NCBI GenBank assembly: GCA_025266875.1
Contig: JALLLT010000014.1
Coordinates: 62,001-126,000, forward strand
DNA length: 64,000 nucleotides
Source: Fennellomyces sp. T-0311
Taxonomy: Eukaryota > Mucoromycota > Mucoromycetes > Mucorales > Lichtheimiaceae
Direction: 5' to 3'
In this document: piece by piece, positions 51,993-64,000 of the stretch
Layout: each line of letters opens with the position of its first letter
How positions within the stretch are numbered: the stretch's first letter is position 1
The notes under the pieces: generated by a model
The model's database searches: none
Told to the model about the DNA's origin: nothing
Seen by the model: the letters and a program-made list of their open reading frames with translations, nothing else
Translations under genes and position numbers: made by a program

Positions 51993-54900
51993 CACCCTTC
52001 CACAATAATACACTTATTATTACAAAAGACACGCACAACTCTTTGTATTATAGAAGATCTCCATGTACATTTTGACAATTATAAAGAAAGAAAAAGAACT
52101 GTTTTGCATGTAAACATCCGCTACTTTATTCATTTCCTTGAGTCGATTGTTCTTGTCGGTTGCTGTTCACCCATATCGATCGCCGTGGTTGCTTCACTCA
52201 AACCGGTGACAGTTCGCAACATCTCGAGCTTGGGTGCCGAGCCGCGCTCTTTGATATAGTGAAACAGGACGATTAGTGGGATGGACAGTCCATGCACCAC
52301 CACTGACGATAGAACGACAAAGTAGACTACTGGGATTAGGCTGCTGCGTGTTCGATCGTCTGTGGTGTAACTCTCTCGCGCTGTAGCACAGTAAAAGATG
52401 GCTCCGACGCCCATGGGACCAAACCAGCCCGCGAATAAAGCCTCTCGCCAATTGCTGATCAGTGGACTCGCCTTATACAAGCCCAGGACAATTGGTACCC
52501 GTCGAAACAAAAGGACGAGAGCAGCAAGCAAGACTAATCGCCAAAGGGACAATTCCACAAATGCTTGGAGTGGCTGTTTAATGACTGAAGTTATTAATGA
52601 CATTGTGGGGTACGGATATCACATATTACTTGCCATTGTAACACCAATATACGAGAAGATTCCAATATTTAACAGAATATCCAGAACCTTCACTAAACTT
52701 ATTAATGTGCTGCTGCAAAAAGAAAAAAGGAGTATAAACAAACCTGTAAAAAGGAGCCATGCGAAGATGTTTCATTCTGAAACCACGGATCCCATGATAA
52801 CGTGCATCCCGCCATAAAACATGCAAGCAGGTCGTCGCTTTTCATGAATGCCAATCCGCCCAACAATAGAAACTTCTCTTTGAATTACTACATCAGTGAC
52901 TTCAATGGCAGGAATTGCTTACCGAAAGAGCCAGCGGATAGAAATGAAGTGCTTCCAGTTCTAATAGGTTCCTGCATGCGGACAGATATGGATAGGTATC
53001 AAAAAGATAAGGAATGGTTGTCCATTTGTTTTTGAATACTCACCTTTTAAAACACCACTTGCTAACACCTCTCGCGAGCCATCCGACAAGTGATCCAAGA
53101 ACAATTGATAGTACAATTTCTTGTAGGATGATGCTAACAAACCAGACTCTCACCGCCTCAGATGTAGGGAATTGCATCCGATACACGGCGATAAACAAGA
53201 ATGGATAACCCAATCCGTCGTTCGCAGCACTGCATTTTAACTTAGCCAACGTTATCTGGTAATCGCTATGGCAATACCTTTCCGCTGCAATCATATCTCG
53301 AAGTTCTGAACGAACGTATTTCTCGGCGTATCTTCCTTGGACAATCGAACTGGATAAGACCTACAAATGTGGAGGTGAATGCCTGCCAAACGCAAAGAAA
53401 AGCCTTAAACTGGACATACAGGATCGGTAGGAGTAAAGCATGATGCTATCATTAAGGATCCAATCTGTATCTGCGTAAATAAAATGTTCCAGCACTATGC
53501 TTTTATTACTGCCACCTACGAAATCCAGTCCTGGTACCATCAAACAGACTATCGATCCACTGACGAACCACATGGCAAGCATAACTGGAACTAGCATGAT
53601 TATCAACGACTTAAAGTGTTTGTATATGAAGCGACTCGGTAAAGTGACGCCTGTCACCATCACTTGAATTGCAATGACCACTCTTGAAAATTCCATTGTG
53701 ATAGTCTCTTGAGTACCCCATGTGTCCACATTTACCATATTAAGGCAGTGAGGTCCGATGGCGATCCCAAAGAGTACAGCGAAAACTATCCAGCACGTAT
53801 GTTACTATGCGGCTGTTTCGAGGCAACGTGAGGAATACTTACAGGCTTCGGATAAGTAGAGTTTGTCCCGGATGAATTGGGAAAAGATGATGATAATCAA
53901 GGAGAAGATGGCCAGGACAAGCAATGTAAGGTCAAGACTGGAGAGCATATCGCGCTGACAAGAAGAGATGCGGACTATGATGGCAAAACACGGTGGTCCT
54001 TATAAGTGAGCATGTGTGAGAGCTACTGCGTTGACAATGGGTTGCTGTTGTCATGCGTTTCCGACGATCCAATAGGCCAAAACAAAACAAGGCACTCAAG
54101 CTTAGCTTCGTATGCAGGTGCGCGATTTTTGCCTGGGTTACTTGAACCCCCACTTTTTCCCCCAAACTTTTCTAACATCCATAAATAACATGCCGATCAT
54201 GGTTCCGTGCGCTTGTGCTGATCCGTGCGTGTGTGATGTCGACCATTAAAAGATAACTTTATCGATAACCTCTGCTAATACGTCCATAATCTCGCCCATA
54301 ATAATAAGCCTCCCGCACTCGAATGCCGCGTCCATCCCGTCTAGGCATCCACAGTTCCTGTTGGTATCGCACGCGATGGTATCGATCGTACGATGGCGGC
54401 GATGGCCTGTTAACAACCGGTCGGTGGACAAGATTCTGTGCTACTGGTCGCGGCTCGTCCCTGGACCGATGTCCAAGTCGCTGTTGCTCTGCTGAGGGCC
54501 GTCGACGCTCTTCGGTGGGTCGATCCCATGTGGATTTCCCTGTGTCCTTATTGTAATAGTATTTCTGCCCGGTTCGTGACTTCATCTCCCTCCACGGCCT
54601 GGGCAATGGCGGCTGCTGCTCCTCCTCCTCCTTCGTTTCCGGCTCGTTGCGGGTTGTCGTCGCTGGGGTGGTGGCCGCTGCGCTTAACAAGATGGGCTCC
54701 ATCACCGCCTTTTCCTCCTCCTCGTCCGCCTCCAAAGCAATCACTGTTTCCTTTACCGGCTCCTTTTCTGGCGTTGACACCTTATCGGGTGTGTGTGCGT
54801 TGTCAGAAGACGACTCTTTGCTTGGTGTGGATTCCTTATCAGATGCCTCTGGTGTTGACGCCTTGTCGGGCGTGGAAGCTTTGGCGAGCTCTTTGCTTGC

Positions 54901-57900
54901 TGTTGCCTCTTTGTCTAGAGTACTATCTGGTATGGAGGGCATGCATTTCTTTACGGGCGTTAGCTCTTTCACTGGTGCTTTCATTGACTCCTTCCATGAC
55001 TTTTTTGCTGATGGCGATGCTGCGGCGGTCTCCATGTGATTCCGCTTCACCCTTCCATGGTCAACACTTGGATCTTCACTCCTTTGCCTCTTTTTGGACG
55101 TTGCGCTAGTGGACGAGAGATCCGTAAGCAACCGGCGTTTTACAATGCGGCTTTCGTCTTTTACTGTTCGTCTTCAAACCTTGATGATGAAGGCAAGCGT
55201 CGTTCCTGGCTTCGTTGTCGATGATGGCGGTCTGCATGATGGCGTCCTCGCCGATATCGCTGAGAGTGGTGCGCGTAAGGATCATTGTGTCGATGGTAGG
55301 AATGCATTGCGTGTAAGTGATAGTGGTAGAAAAGAAGTCTGAGGAAAGAAATTGAGCAGTCTCCGATTGTGGTCCTGGACACTGATGACTTGCTCCCCCA
55401 TGCGCTCTCTGTCAGGGGACTAGCCCGCATACCTATCCTCATTACCCCACTTGTTCTCTTGGCATACCTTTATCCGTCTGCCACCCTCTCCCTTCCTAGA
55501 ATGGGTCGATGTTTTTTTCTTAAAACTTGACACCTGTCCGTATCCAGGTGATCGACAAGCCTTTTCTTGTGGCACCACGACGGTCACAGAGGCTAACTTC
55601 TTTATTGTTGCTTTGCCTGGTTGCAAGTACTTATTTGCAATGATTTCAGTCCATGTGAACGTGGGATTCGTTATCTGACGTAACGATGGAATTGAATCGT
55701 CTATTCTCCAATGATGCGTGGCGATATTTGTCGTCAATTCGATTGCCTCGTTGTGCTTGGCATTCATCATGACATACTATTTGATATATGCTCCGTTGAA
55801 AAAAAACAGCTGATTATACTTTACTTTCAAGTGAGAGGGGCTGAGCACAAGGATACAGAAACTATTGTTGCGTAAGCTACAGAAACCTTCGCTGCAGAAA
55901 CTAACTCATAAAACACCGCCAATGATTCGGGCAGCCGCTTTACACACCACTTAACGGCTTATCCAAGTAGAAATTATATACTTCATACGTCAACTTCACC
56001 GTCATAGTTACGCAAGTGTAAGCATTTGTCGTGCAATAATACTTAAATGGTCCGTTCCAATTTAGTCATACTTCGCATTCTCACATATGGTACATAAAGA
56101 TGGCTTAATTTCCTGGTCATCTTTATACCCTGAGAAGTACAGAGCACCCGTCATCAACAGATGATGGTTTTGGCTGCAGAATGGAAGAAGGAGAATAAAT
56201 GACTGGGATTACAACATCATATATTACTTCTGAGTATTGCTGAAAGACATCATATAACTCATATTGGTGTAGAATATACTACATAGGTACGGATACACAT
56301 TAAATGGCTGCAAAAGATAAAGGAAATACTACTATAATTCTCGCTTTTCGATAAATACTTTCATGCCATTCTTCATTGGCATGGTCAGCGAGACTTTGTA
56401 AGTAATCTCTTGATTTGGCACCAAGCTGAACTTGTATCGGCGGAGCAGTAGAACGATCGCAACTAGAGCTTCCAATGTTGCAAGATTTTGCCCTTTTGAA
56501 CAAATAAAATGAGTATGGTTATACGCATCTTAAATTGTAATAGCATTACCGAGACAAACACGTGGCCCAGCATGAAAAACAGGCCATTGGCCCTGCGTTT
56601 CACGACGTAGATCTCCTCCGGAAGTAATCCAGCGTTCAGGCTTCAGTTCGCGAGCATCCGGACCCCAAACTTTGGTAGAACGACCTTCCGCATAGTCCAA
56701 AAGTAATTAGTTTGTTTGTGGAAAACCTACAGATTCGCCTACCTTCAGCATACGTGCTCCAGACAACAGAATCACCTTTTCTCACACGTGTTCCGTCGGG
56801 CCAAACATCGTCATTTAGGGCCACTTTGACGTTACCCGGAACTGGCGGATAGAGGCGCAGAACTTCGTAAAATCTAAATGACACAAATAACTACCACTTC
56901 AATGACAGCAGAAAACACCAGTATACATACACTGCATGCGCATAAGTCATATTTTTTATGGCTTCATAAAGTGCCACAGAATCTTTCTCATGCTCGTCAC
57001 GAATGTTTGCATTAATCTCCTTGACAAGCTTGGCTTCGATTCTTCGATGGAGCATGAGATTATAAAAAGTCCATGACAAAGCCTGAGCAGTTGTATCTCT
57101 GCCTGCAATAATAAAATTCAAAACAGTGTCACGAAGTTCTTCATCATCCAACAATTCGCCCTGTTCGTTGTGCGTCGCCATGAATCGCGATAGGAGATCT
57201 TTGAATTCTTCGCCGGCTGCAAGTTGCTTACGTCTTTCATTGATAATTCCGTACGCGAAATCGTTCACAACCTTAAGGTGATCTTTGATTGTCATTTTTC
57301 CTGGGTAAAGGATTGGTTTTAGTGCTTCGAAGATTGGCATGAATGGGTTGATGAAACGGTCCAGACAATCATGCTGGCATTCGTCAAAAGAGGCTGCAAA
57401 TGGGACTTTGCCACGGTGCTTCAAGGCATCGATCTTTGCTCCAAACCCGATTCTATGCAGTACCAAAAATACGTTGAACGTGGTGCTTGGTATCTTGCTG
57501 GCAAGGCTTACCTCACGAATGAATCCATAGTAAACTTGAACATTACGTCATGGAAATCAACAGATTTCCCGTTCTCGACTTTTTTGTCAAAAATGTGGCT
57601 GGCCATAACATGCAATTCATCAACAAATACACTTTGAAAATGGTTAAATAGCCTAATATAATTTTTACAAAAGTCAATTCCGTGCTTACTCGGTGAAATG
57701 GTCACGGAAGTTTACGACGTTAAAAATATGGCTGGCTGTCTTTCGCTGGTATCGCCACCGCCCGCCGTTCGCGAGAAAAATGCCTTTGCCAAAAAGATGG
57801 CCCAAGGAGGTTCTATAGCACATAATTTTAGTTCATTCGAAACATTTGACATAATAGTGAATGCAATCCAAATAAACTCACAGCATTCGATCACCCTTGA

Positions 57901-60900
57901 CGTAGTTTGCAAAGTTTGCTACATTCCTCACCAGTAAGTATCAAAGGTTACCAAAGAAAATAACGCGCGTGCTAATTACTTTTCAAAAAGTATTCGACAT
58001 TGACAGGGTTGATGGTTGCTATGACAGGAGGCAGGCCAATAGCTGATGCAGTACTATTTTGATCGTTCCCCTTACAACATCAGTAAACATAAACAATGCC
58101 AAAGGCTCGAGAAAAAAAAAAGAACCATACAAGGTTAACGTGTCCAGTCGCTCAAAGTCTCGACACTGTCGATCATAGGCCCAATCCTTTTCCTTAATCT
58201 GGCGGAAGAGCGTACCGACAATAGGATCTCCTTTAATTCGCGGGATATCGTCACGCCGTTCGTGGAAGAGTGCACGATCATTGTATTTTAGTGCCAACAG
58301 ACCTAACGTCAGTGCAGCAACGCCACCTGTGGCTGCTGCAATGCGTGCAATTTGGTTGCCCTCTGAACCACCATTAAAAATATATGTCGAATCCATTGAT
58401 GAAAAGCAGGACTTCAGAAAAAAAGTGGGCGAGAGAGAAACGAAAAGAAAAAGATCCCTGCGGAGCCTAAGTTTAAAACCATGCGGGTCATTCGTGTAAC
58501 GATTACTCCACTGAACTAAGGAATCTTGCGATTACGGTAAAATACTTTTTACCATATTCGATAGGTTAGAAGCGCAGTGTTTACAGACCCGAGGGACTTG
58601 ACACAGCCGAATTTTCTCCTTTAGCCCGATAGTGACACCATTTGTGCTTCGATCGTTGCATTTTTGTTATTGTTAAGGACACCGATTTTCTACAAGTCTC
58701 ATGCTTAGAATCTCGTAATATAGCATGGTGATAAACTTTAAAGTATTTCGTAAATTTAGTTTTCATTTTATTTTGTAGCGTGATTTAAAGTAGAAGGTTC
58801 TTTTTCAAAGTATTGCTTTGCCAAAGACGACCTCACCACTTGGAAAGATTCGCGTAATACCAAACTATACTAAAGCTGCGAATCACTTGCCAACGTGATT
58901 TAACCATACATAGTCACTGGGAAAAGTATTAGATAATGAGAACTGCATAAATGGGTTATATGGTACTATCAGCATCAAGAAATGGTTTATATGATCGGAT
59001 ATGATTTGACTGTCGAATAATTCGAGCCTCCTAAAAGCGTCGCATCACGACGTAATATATCAGCCCTGGCAATTTGTAATTGCCCAATCACGGCAGGTAT
59101 GCTCAGGCCGTTAAGTAAAAACTTGCTCAACCCTGTTTTGGTCATTCGGCGCCTTACTGAAGTATTCAAGAGCGTGACGTGTGACCATAGATTAAACCGG
59201 TGAGTAATACAGAATCTTAAAACTCGCTATACATGCCTTGGAATTGATATTGACAAATTGGAGATTATTGTAGTCCTTAACATAGGCCTCTCAGAAGACA
59301 CCTAGGAGATTGGTTGAGCACAAGCTCTTTTTTTTAAAAGAAAATACTTTTGAATATTCACGGACAACTTCGTTAATCTCATTTGATTGCGGCATACTCT
59401 TAACTAAGGCGTTTCGATCTATGGACTAACCGTCTGTTCTTGCTATCATCCCAATGCATTGATAGATTACTTGCATTGGTTTGGTGTGACATAGGAAAGA
59501 TTCAGTATTCGGCTTGGGCTTGCGACTTTAATCTCCGAGAAAGAAGACCATTAAAAAACCACACAGTACTAAACCTGCACATCCTGTATCATCACAAAGA
59601 TACGAATGGGTTGCTTTCTGCCACTGTAAGTGGCTTTTTTCCTGTCATTTTGCTGGTGGTTGACACTACAGCTGTTTGTAGATGTATTCGACTCTAGCGT
59701 TTTTCATAGATCTGGATCTGATGTGTGATAAGTTGCTCAACATATTCAGATCTTAGAAGCAAATGATGAGCAGACTGTGCCCTCAAGAATATACGTGTGA
59801 TAACCAACTATCGTTACAGCAGTCTCCAGTTCACGCTGGCTTCACACGATATTTACACATACATAGACTGGTGTTTCATCCCTTACCTTGATGAATATAT
59901 GGGTTCATAGACGTAAAATCAGAATGATGAACTCCTTTTCCTTCGTCTTCCCTTTATGTATCTTGATCTTTTCTTTATCCTCCACCCATAAGATCGATCC
60001 AGGAACAGTGAAGCCTGACTCCTCGGCATCTCTCTTTCCCATAATGACAAATTTCCATTGAAACTGCGTGCCCTACAATGATACTGGCATAGACGGTGAA
60101 GTATGTGAAAGATTAGTTTCTTATCCTTGGATAATAATAGTCTTTAAGTACCACTGTGATTTTCGCCTTGTTATCATAAAGCTGTAATTGATCCAGTAAT
60201 TCTTAACATGCAGATACTGTCATTTTCATCAGCCCCATCCAAGATAAGGCCATGCAGATTAGCGGGCCTAGTATATGTTGTTTGAACAACGTTTGTGCAC
60301 CACGTATGTCCAGTCACATTTGTCCCATTGCTGGCCGCTTTCCACCGTACTAGTCATCAACAATGGCAACTTCAAGCGCCAGGGAAATCTTACAACAGAC
60401 CAGCTTGTAAACGACAGCAGCAAAGTCATTGGTGTTCTACTCTACTGACTTCAAGGTGTATGCGGCTGCTTCTTGCACTGGACAAAGAGACGGACAATAC
60501 GGTTAGCACACATAAGCTCAGTTACGGCAGAGGGATAGGCATACCCAGGTTTATCACATGCGCTTGTTTTGTGTCGAGAAAGCGTCTATCAGAAGACCAA
60601 AATATCATGGTTTGTATGGTACAGTTGTAGGAAATCTTGATTGATCAGGCAATGGCTAGCATGCAATCCCCAAAGCAAACTACCTCCACTCGCCTTTCTC
60701 TTGGAGCAAAATGAATTAGGTACACATCAAAAGAAAGTACCATTGACATATATGAAATCATTCATGCGCAGGACACGTCCAATGCAGGCTTGAACGCCCC
60801 AAGATCTGTAGGAGGAGTAACCGAAGGAACCCTTCGTCGCTTTCATGAACACATTTTACAGCGTAAGTGCAATGATGAGGATAGCTGCATCTCTTAGGCT

Positions 60901-63900
60901 TCCAATAGCATGGAGAGAGAGATGAGCATAACTCTTGTGATTTTGATAAATTAACCGCAGTAATACGTACATACAAACCAAATATTGAGGCTTTGTTAGT
61001 GACGAATCATTGTAGCGGCAGTATCTGCATGATATAAGTGAACACATAAATTTTGCTTTTCAGAAACACGTATACAACAGCACCTTTTTCTTTCCAACAT
61101 GCTCAGAGGACCATGCTGCCCTGCGTTCTACAAAGCTCACTACCAAGTTATTGTCAAAGGTCCTGATCTTAACTTGACGACACGAGACGACGTTCGTAAA
61201 ATGTTTATGGATGCCTTTACAAGTATTGAAGGCTTCGTACATGTTGGAAAGAACCCGCAACAAGAGTATGAGTATACAATTCGCAACAAGGTGTAAAGTG
61301 GATTTAATTAATAGTTGCATTAACATAGCGTTGCGTATCTGCATTTTGAAAGAGCCGAAGATGCCCAAAGATTTTATAGCAACATGTACGGCCAATTTAA
61401 TCGACACGAGCAGTTGAAAAACTTGATATGTATCTACCGCTATGAAGCCCTGGATGCGTCGGATCAGAGAAAGGGTGTCGTCCAAATCAACGGCAGAGAG
61501 GTTTACCGAGAAAATGCCATTAAGGAAATTCAGCAAATTTTGGAAAGCTCCAACTATAACTGTGTACTCCAAGTCAGAAACTAATCGCTTTTTCCAGCTG
61601 CAAAAATTCCAAGTATATACATACGATATTATAACGTTACACGAAGTAGCTATATCAAACTCCATCGACAATAAAAAGAAAGTTATCATATGAATGCAAC
61701 TTTTATTTTTTCGGTTTACGCGACAAAACATGAAGAAGGGCAAAGCAGGAAAATCGTGCATATCATGCCTTATATTACAAGGCGAGCCATCGATACTTTT
61801 CTTTTTCGCTTACCAAAGAGTTTGAAAGTGCATTATTATATCCATTGGCTGTTAATTGTTCATTTCACAAACTGTTCATCATGGGAAAAAGAAAACGGAT
61901 TTTGTGAGCCAGTCTACGTAAAAAGACAGTTTTCAGAAACATTTCTACCGGCGATTACAGAGTGTGGATCTTCGACTTTTTATGAGCGATATTTGTAATG
62001 CGATTGGCTTCTTTATCGATTTTCGATGGAACAGTAAACAAAATCGTAGAATGATAGAATTACAAGGTGCTGTTACTGGGCGCCTACCCTTCCACTACGT
62101 GTAATAAAGCAGTAACCTTATTTTTGGATACGTAAGGTCAAAACTAGGTTACTATGAGCCCCATTTATACCTGACGACTGTGCTTGGCTTCTGTACAGTT
62201 GTGCCACCAAAATTGTACAAAATGCTAAGCCAATCTACGCCAAATCAAAAGATCAATTATTAAATGAGAGAGCATTAAAATTGACTACGGTTCTCATCGT
62301 AATAAAACCTTTTTTTTTCAGATGGGTGTATGCTGGCACAGCGCGCTTCTTGGCGATGACGATGCTCACACTTTGTTCGCAGTATTTGCAGCTGCGATAC
62401 GTATTTCTATTACACGAATCCGTACATTATCTGATCAACGATGAGAAAAAAGCACAGGATGTACCAAGTCTGATAGGTGCCAGCCTTTTCGGTACGGACT
62501 CCTCCTTTTTATAAAGTTCTCTGTATCTAACCTTTTTCCAAAGACAACAGCGAGAATAATCCAAATGCGTATTATCAGACTGTAGCGTACTGAGATGAGC
62601 TCCAAGAAATTACCGTGATTGTCATAGCAAACATCCGAATCAATAATCTGACTTGGCGGAATATGAGCGAAACCAAAAAGTCAATCACGACGGGACGCAG
62701 GAGGCATCTGGAACAAAAAGCAAAGCTTGTTATTCCTTATTTACAAGATGTTTTAGTGTACGTTTTGGGTGAGGATTGCGAAGAGTGAATCCATCCTATG
62801 GTACTGAATAAATTCTCACCACTCGGGTTCCAATTCATTTGTAGAATGTGGTTTTCAGCTTAGAGCTATAGTGTACAGTACATCAAGAATAACTGAGTGA
62901 AAGAGGATCATCGGACGCGGTCTCCTTTGTGGACGGGCAGGTATAATAGAGCTACATTCCAGGAGTTGATATAGTACGGCTTTAAAGAAACTCTAACATC
63001 AATATTCCCAATGTTACCAGGAACAAGTTAATTTGGTGGTCAACAGCAGAAAAAAACTGAGCGGGGATTCGTAGTAGCCTGGACACACAGCGGTTGGTTT
63101 CGTACACACCTTAAACTTCGTCTCTGAAATGGCTCCCGAAAACAAAAAGGCCTTGGCATTCTCAATCATTGAGTTCCTCGAGAAATCCTGCGAGGATGGC
63201 ACCATCAACAAAGATGATGCAGAGGGCATTGCTGGTAAACATCTGACAAATCCTTAATTGACCCAAAACTGATCTAGTTTCCTTTTTTTTTAAGTTGCCA
63301 CGCAGTGCATTGGTGAAGCTTTCGGTGTAGATCCCACCGACGCAGCTCAGCAGCAACAGTATAGCACAAAGCCTGCTAACCTTCTCTCTATTTTCGAAAT
63401 CTATCTCAAGACCAAAGCCAAGAGCCGTGCTCAGGTACTTTACCGATCTTTCGCGACATGTGTCGATACTCATTATGTCACAGGCTTCTCCTTCAGCATC
63501 GGCTGCTGCCCCAGCCCCTGCTGCTGCTTCAAGTAAGTTTTCTTTTTTTTTTTTAGAAAGTATCTGTATTGTGCATGTATCTAAATATGATTGACAGGTG
63601 CTGTGAGTCCATGGAAGCAAGGAAAAGGGGAGGAAGAAAAAAACTGACATGTTGGATTGAATAACAGGGATTATCAGAGGAAGACAAGAAGAAGGCTGAG
63701 GAGCTTAAGGCTGCAGGCAACCGCAAGGTGTCAGAACGCAACTACCCGGAAGCTATCAAGCTCTATACCGAAGCAATTGCCATCAACGGCGCTCAGGCTG
63801 TGTACTATGCCAACCGGTTCGTGGATGCAATCACGTGAAATTGGGAAATGGGTGCACTGATAGATTCAATGGAATACAGTGCTGCTGCATACAGTCAGCA

Positions 63901-64000
63901 GAGCGATTATGACAAGGCCGTGAGTGATTCCAAGAAGGCCATTGAGATTGATCCCAAGTACAGCAAAGGCTACAGTCGATTGGGGTAAATGGATCTATAA

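Overview
The window looks like nuclear DNA of an early-diverging filamentous fungus, most likely a Mucorales species. Lichtheimia-type genomes fit best, but the genus is a judgement from general resemblance and was not tested. Genes are dense and carry many short introns, roughly 36-100 nt with GT...AG ends. Products are typical fungal proteins: OMA1, TAF11, a SWIB-domain protein, mitochondrial BCAT, a PPR protein, an Nha1-type antiporter, a P450 and SGT2. No bacterial-type operons, rRNA, tRNA or CRISPR arrays were seen. Exon models were built by hand from reading frames, splice signals and family resemblance.

Layout. 0-1.5 kb: OMA1 protease (minus). 3.4-12.3 kb: two tandem HET-domain genes on the minus strand. 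The first is decayed and split by a 5.1-kb CACTA-type transposon (element A, about 4794-9872). The second is broken by one extra base in a homopolymer. 13.5-23.3 kb: a conserved gene block with a secreted ORF, a SWIB protein, a coiled membrane protein, a 2H phosphoesterase-like protein, a bromodomain protein, TAF11 and two multi-pass membrane proteins. 23.3-25.8 kb: a non-coding stretch with old tandem repeats. 25.9-27.4 kb: BCAT. 28.0-29.4 kb: a decayed NUMOD4/HNH endonuclease-like gene. 29.7-31.3 kb: an intact HET-domain gene. 31.8-33.2 kb: a protein resembling an RNase H fold that lost its catalytic residues. 33.36-38.47 kb: a second, intact-looking CACTA element (B). 39.4-49.7 kb: a sulfotransferase, a tandem pair of TPR/F-box/LRR genes, an MDR oxidoreductase and a relic of a third F-box gene. 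49.7-58.4 kb: PPR protein, Na+/H+ antiporter, WW-domain protein, P450. 59.9-64.0 kb: two small cryptic genes and the 5' part of SGT2.

The standout is the pair of transposons. Each has one multi-exon transposase of the CACTA/CMC type and one divergently transcribed partner gene, separated by about 100 bp. The two partner proteins are very different overall but share one exactly spaced signature: W-x2-I-x11-F-E-Q-x12-C-x3-W-x3-H-x-L-x3-W-x-N. Each element also has its own family of subterminal repeats, based on TTCATGGA in A and on ACTTGTT/AATCTTGTT in B. This mirrors the transposase-plus-repeat-binding-protein design of plant En/Spm. I infer, without proof, that each partner protein reads its own element's repeats. 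Element B has clean CACTA/G...C/TAGTG ends and a 3-bp target duplication (AGA). All its reading frames are open, so it may be autonomous.
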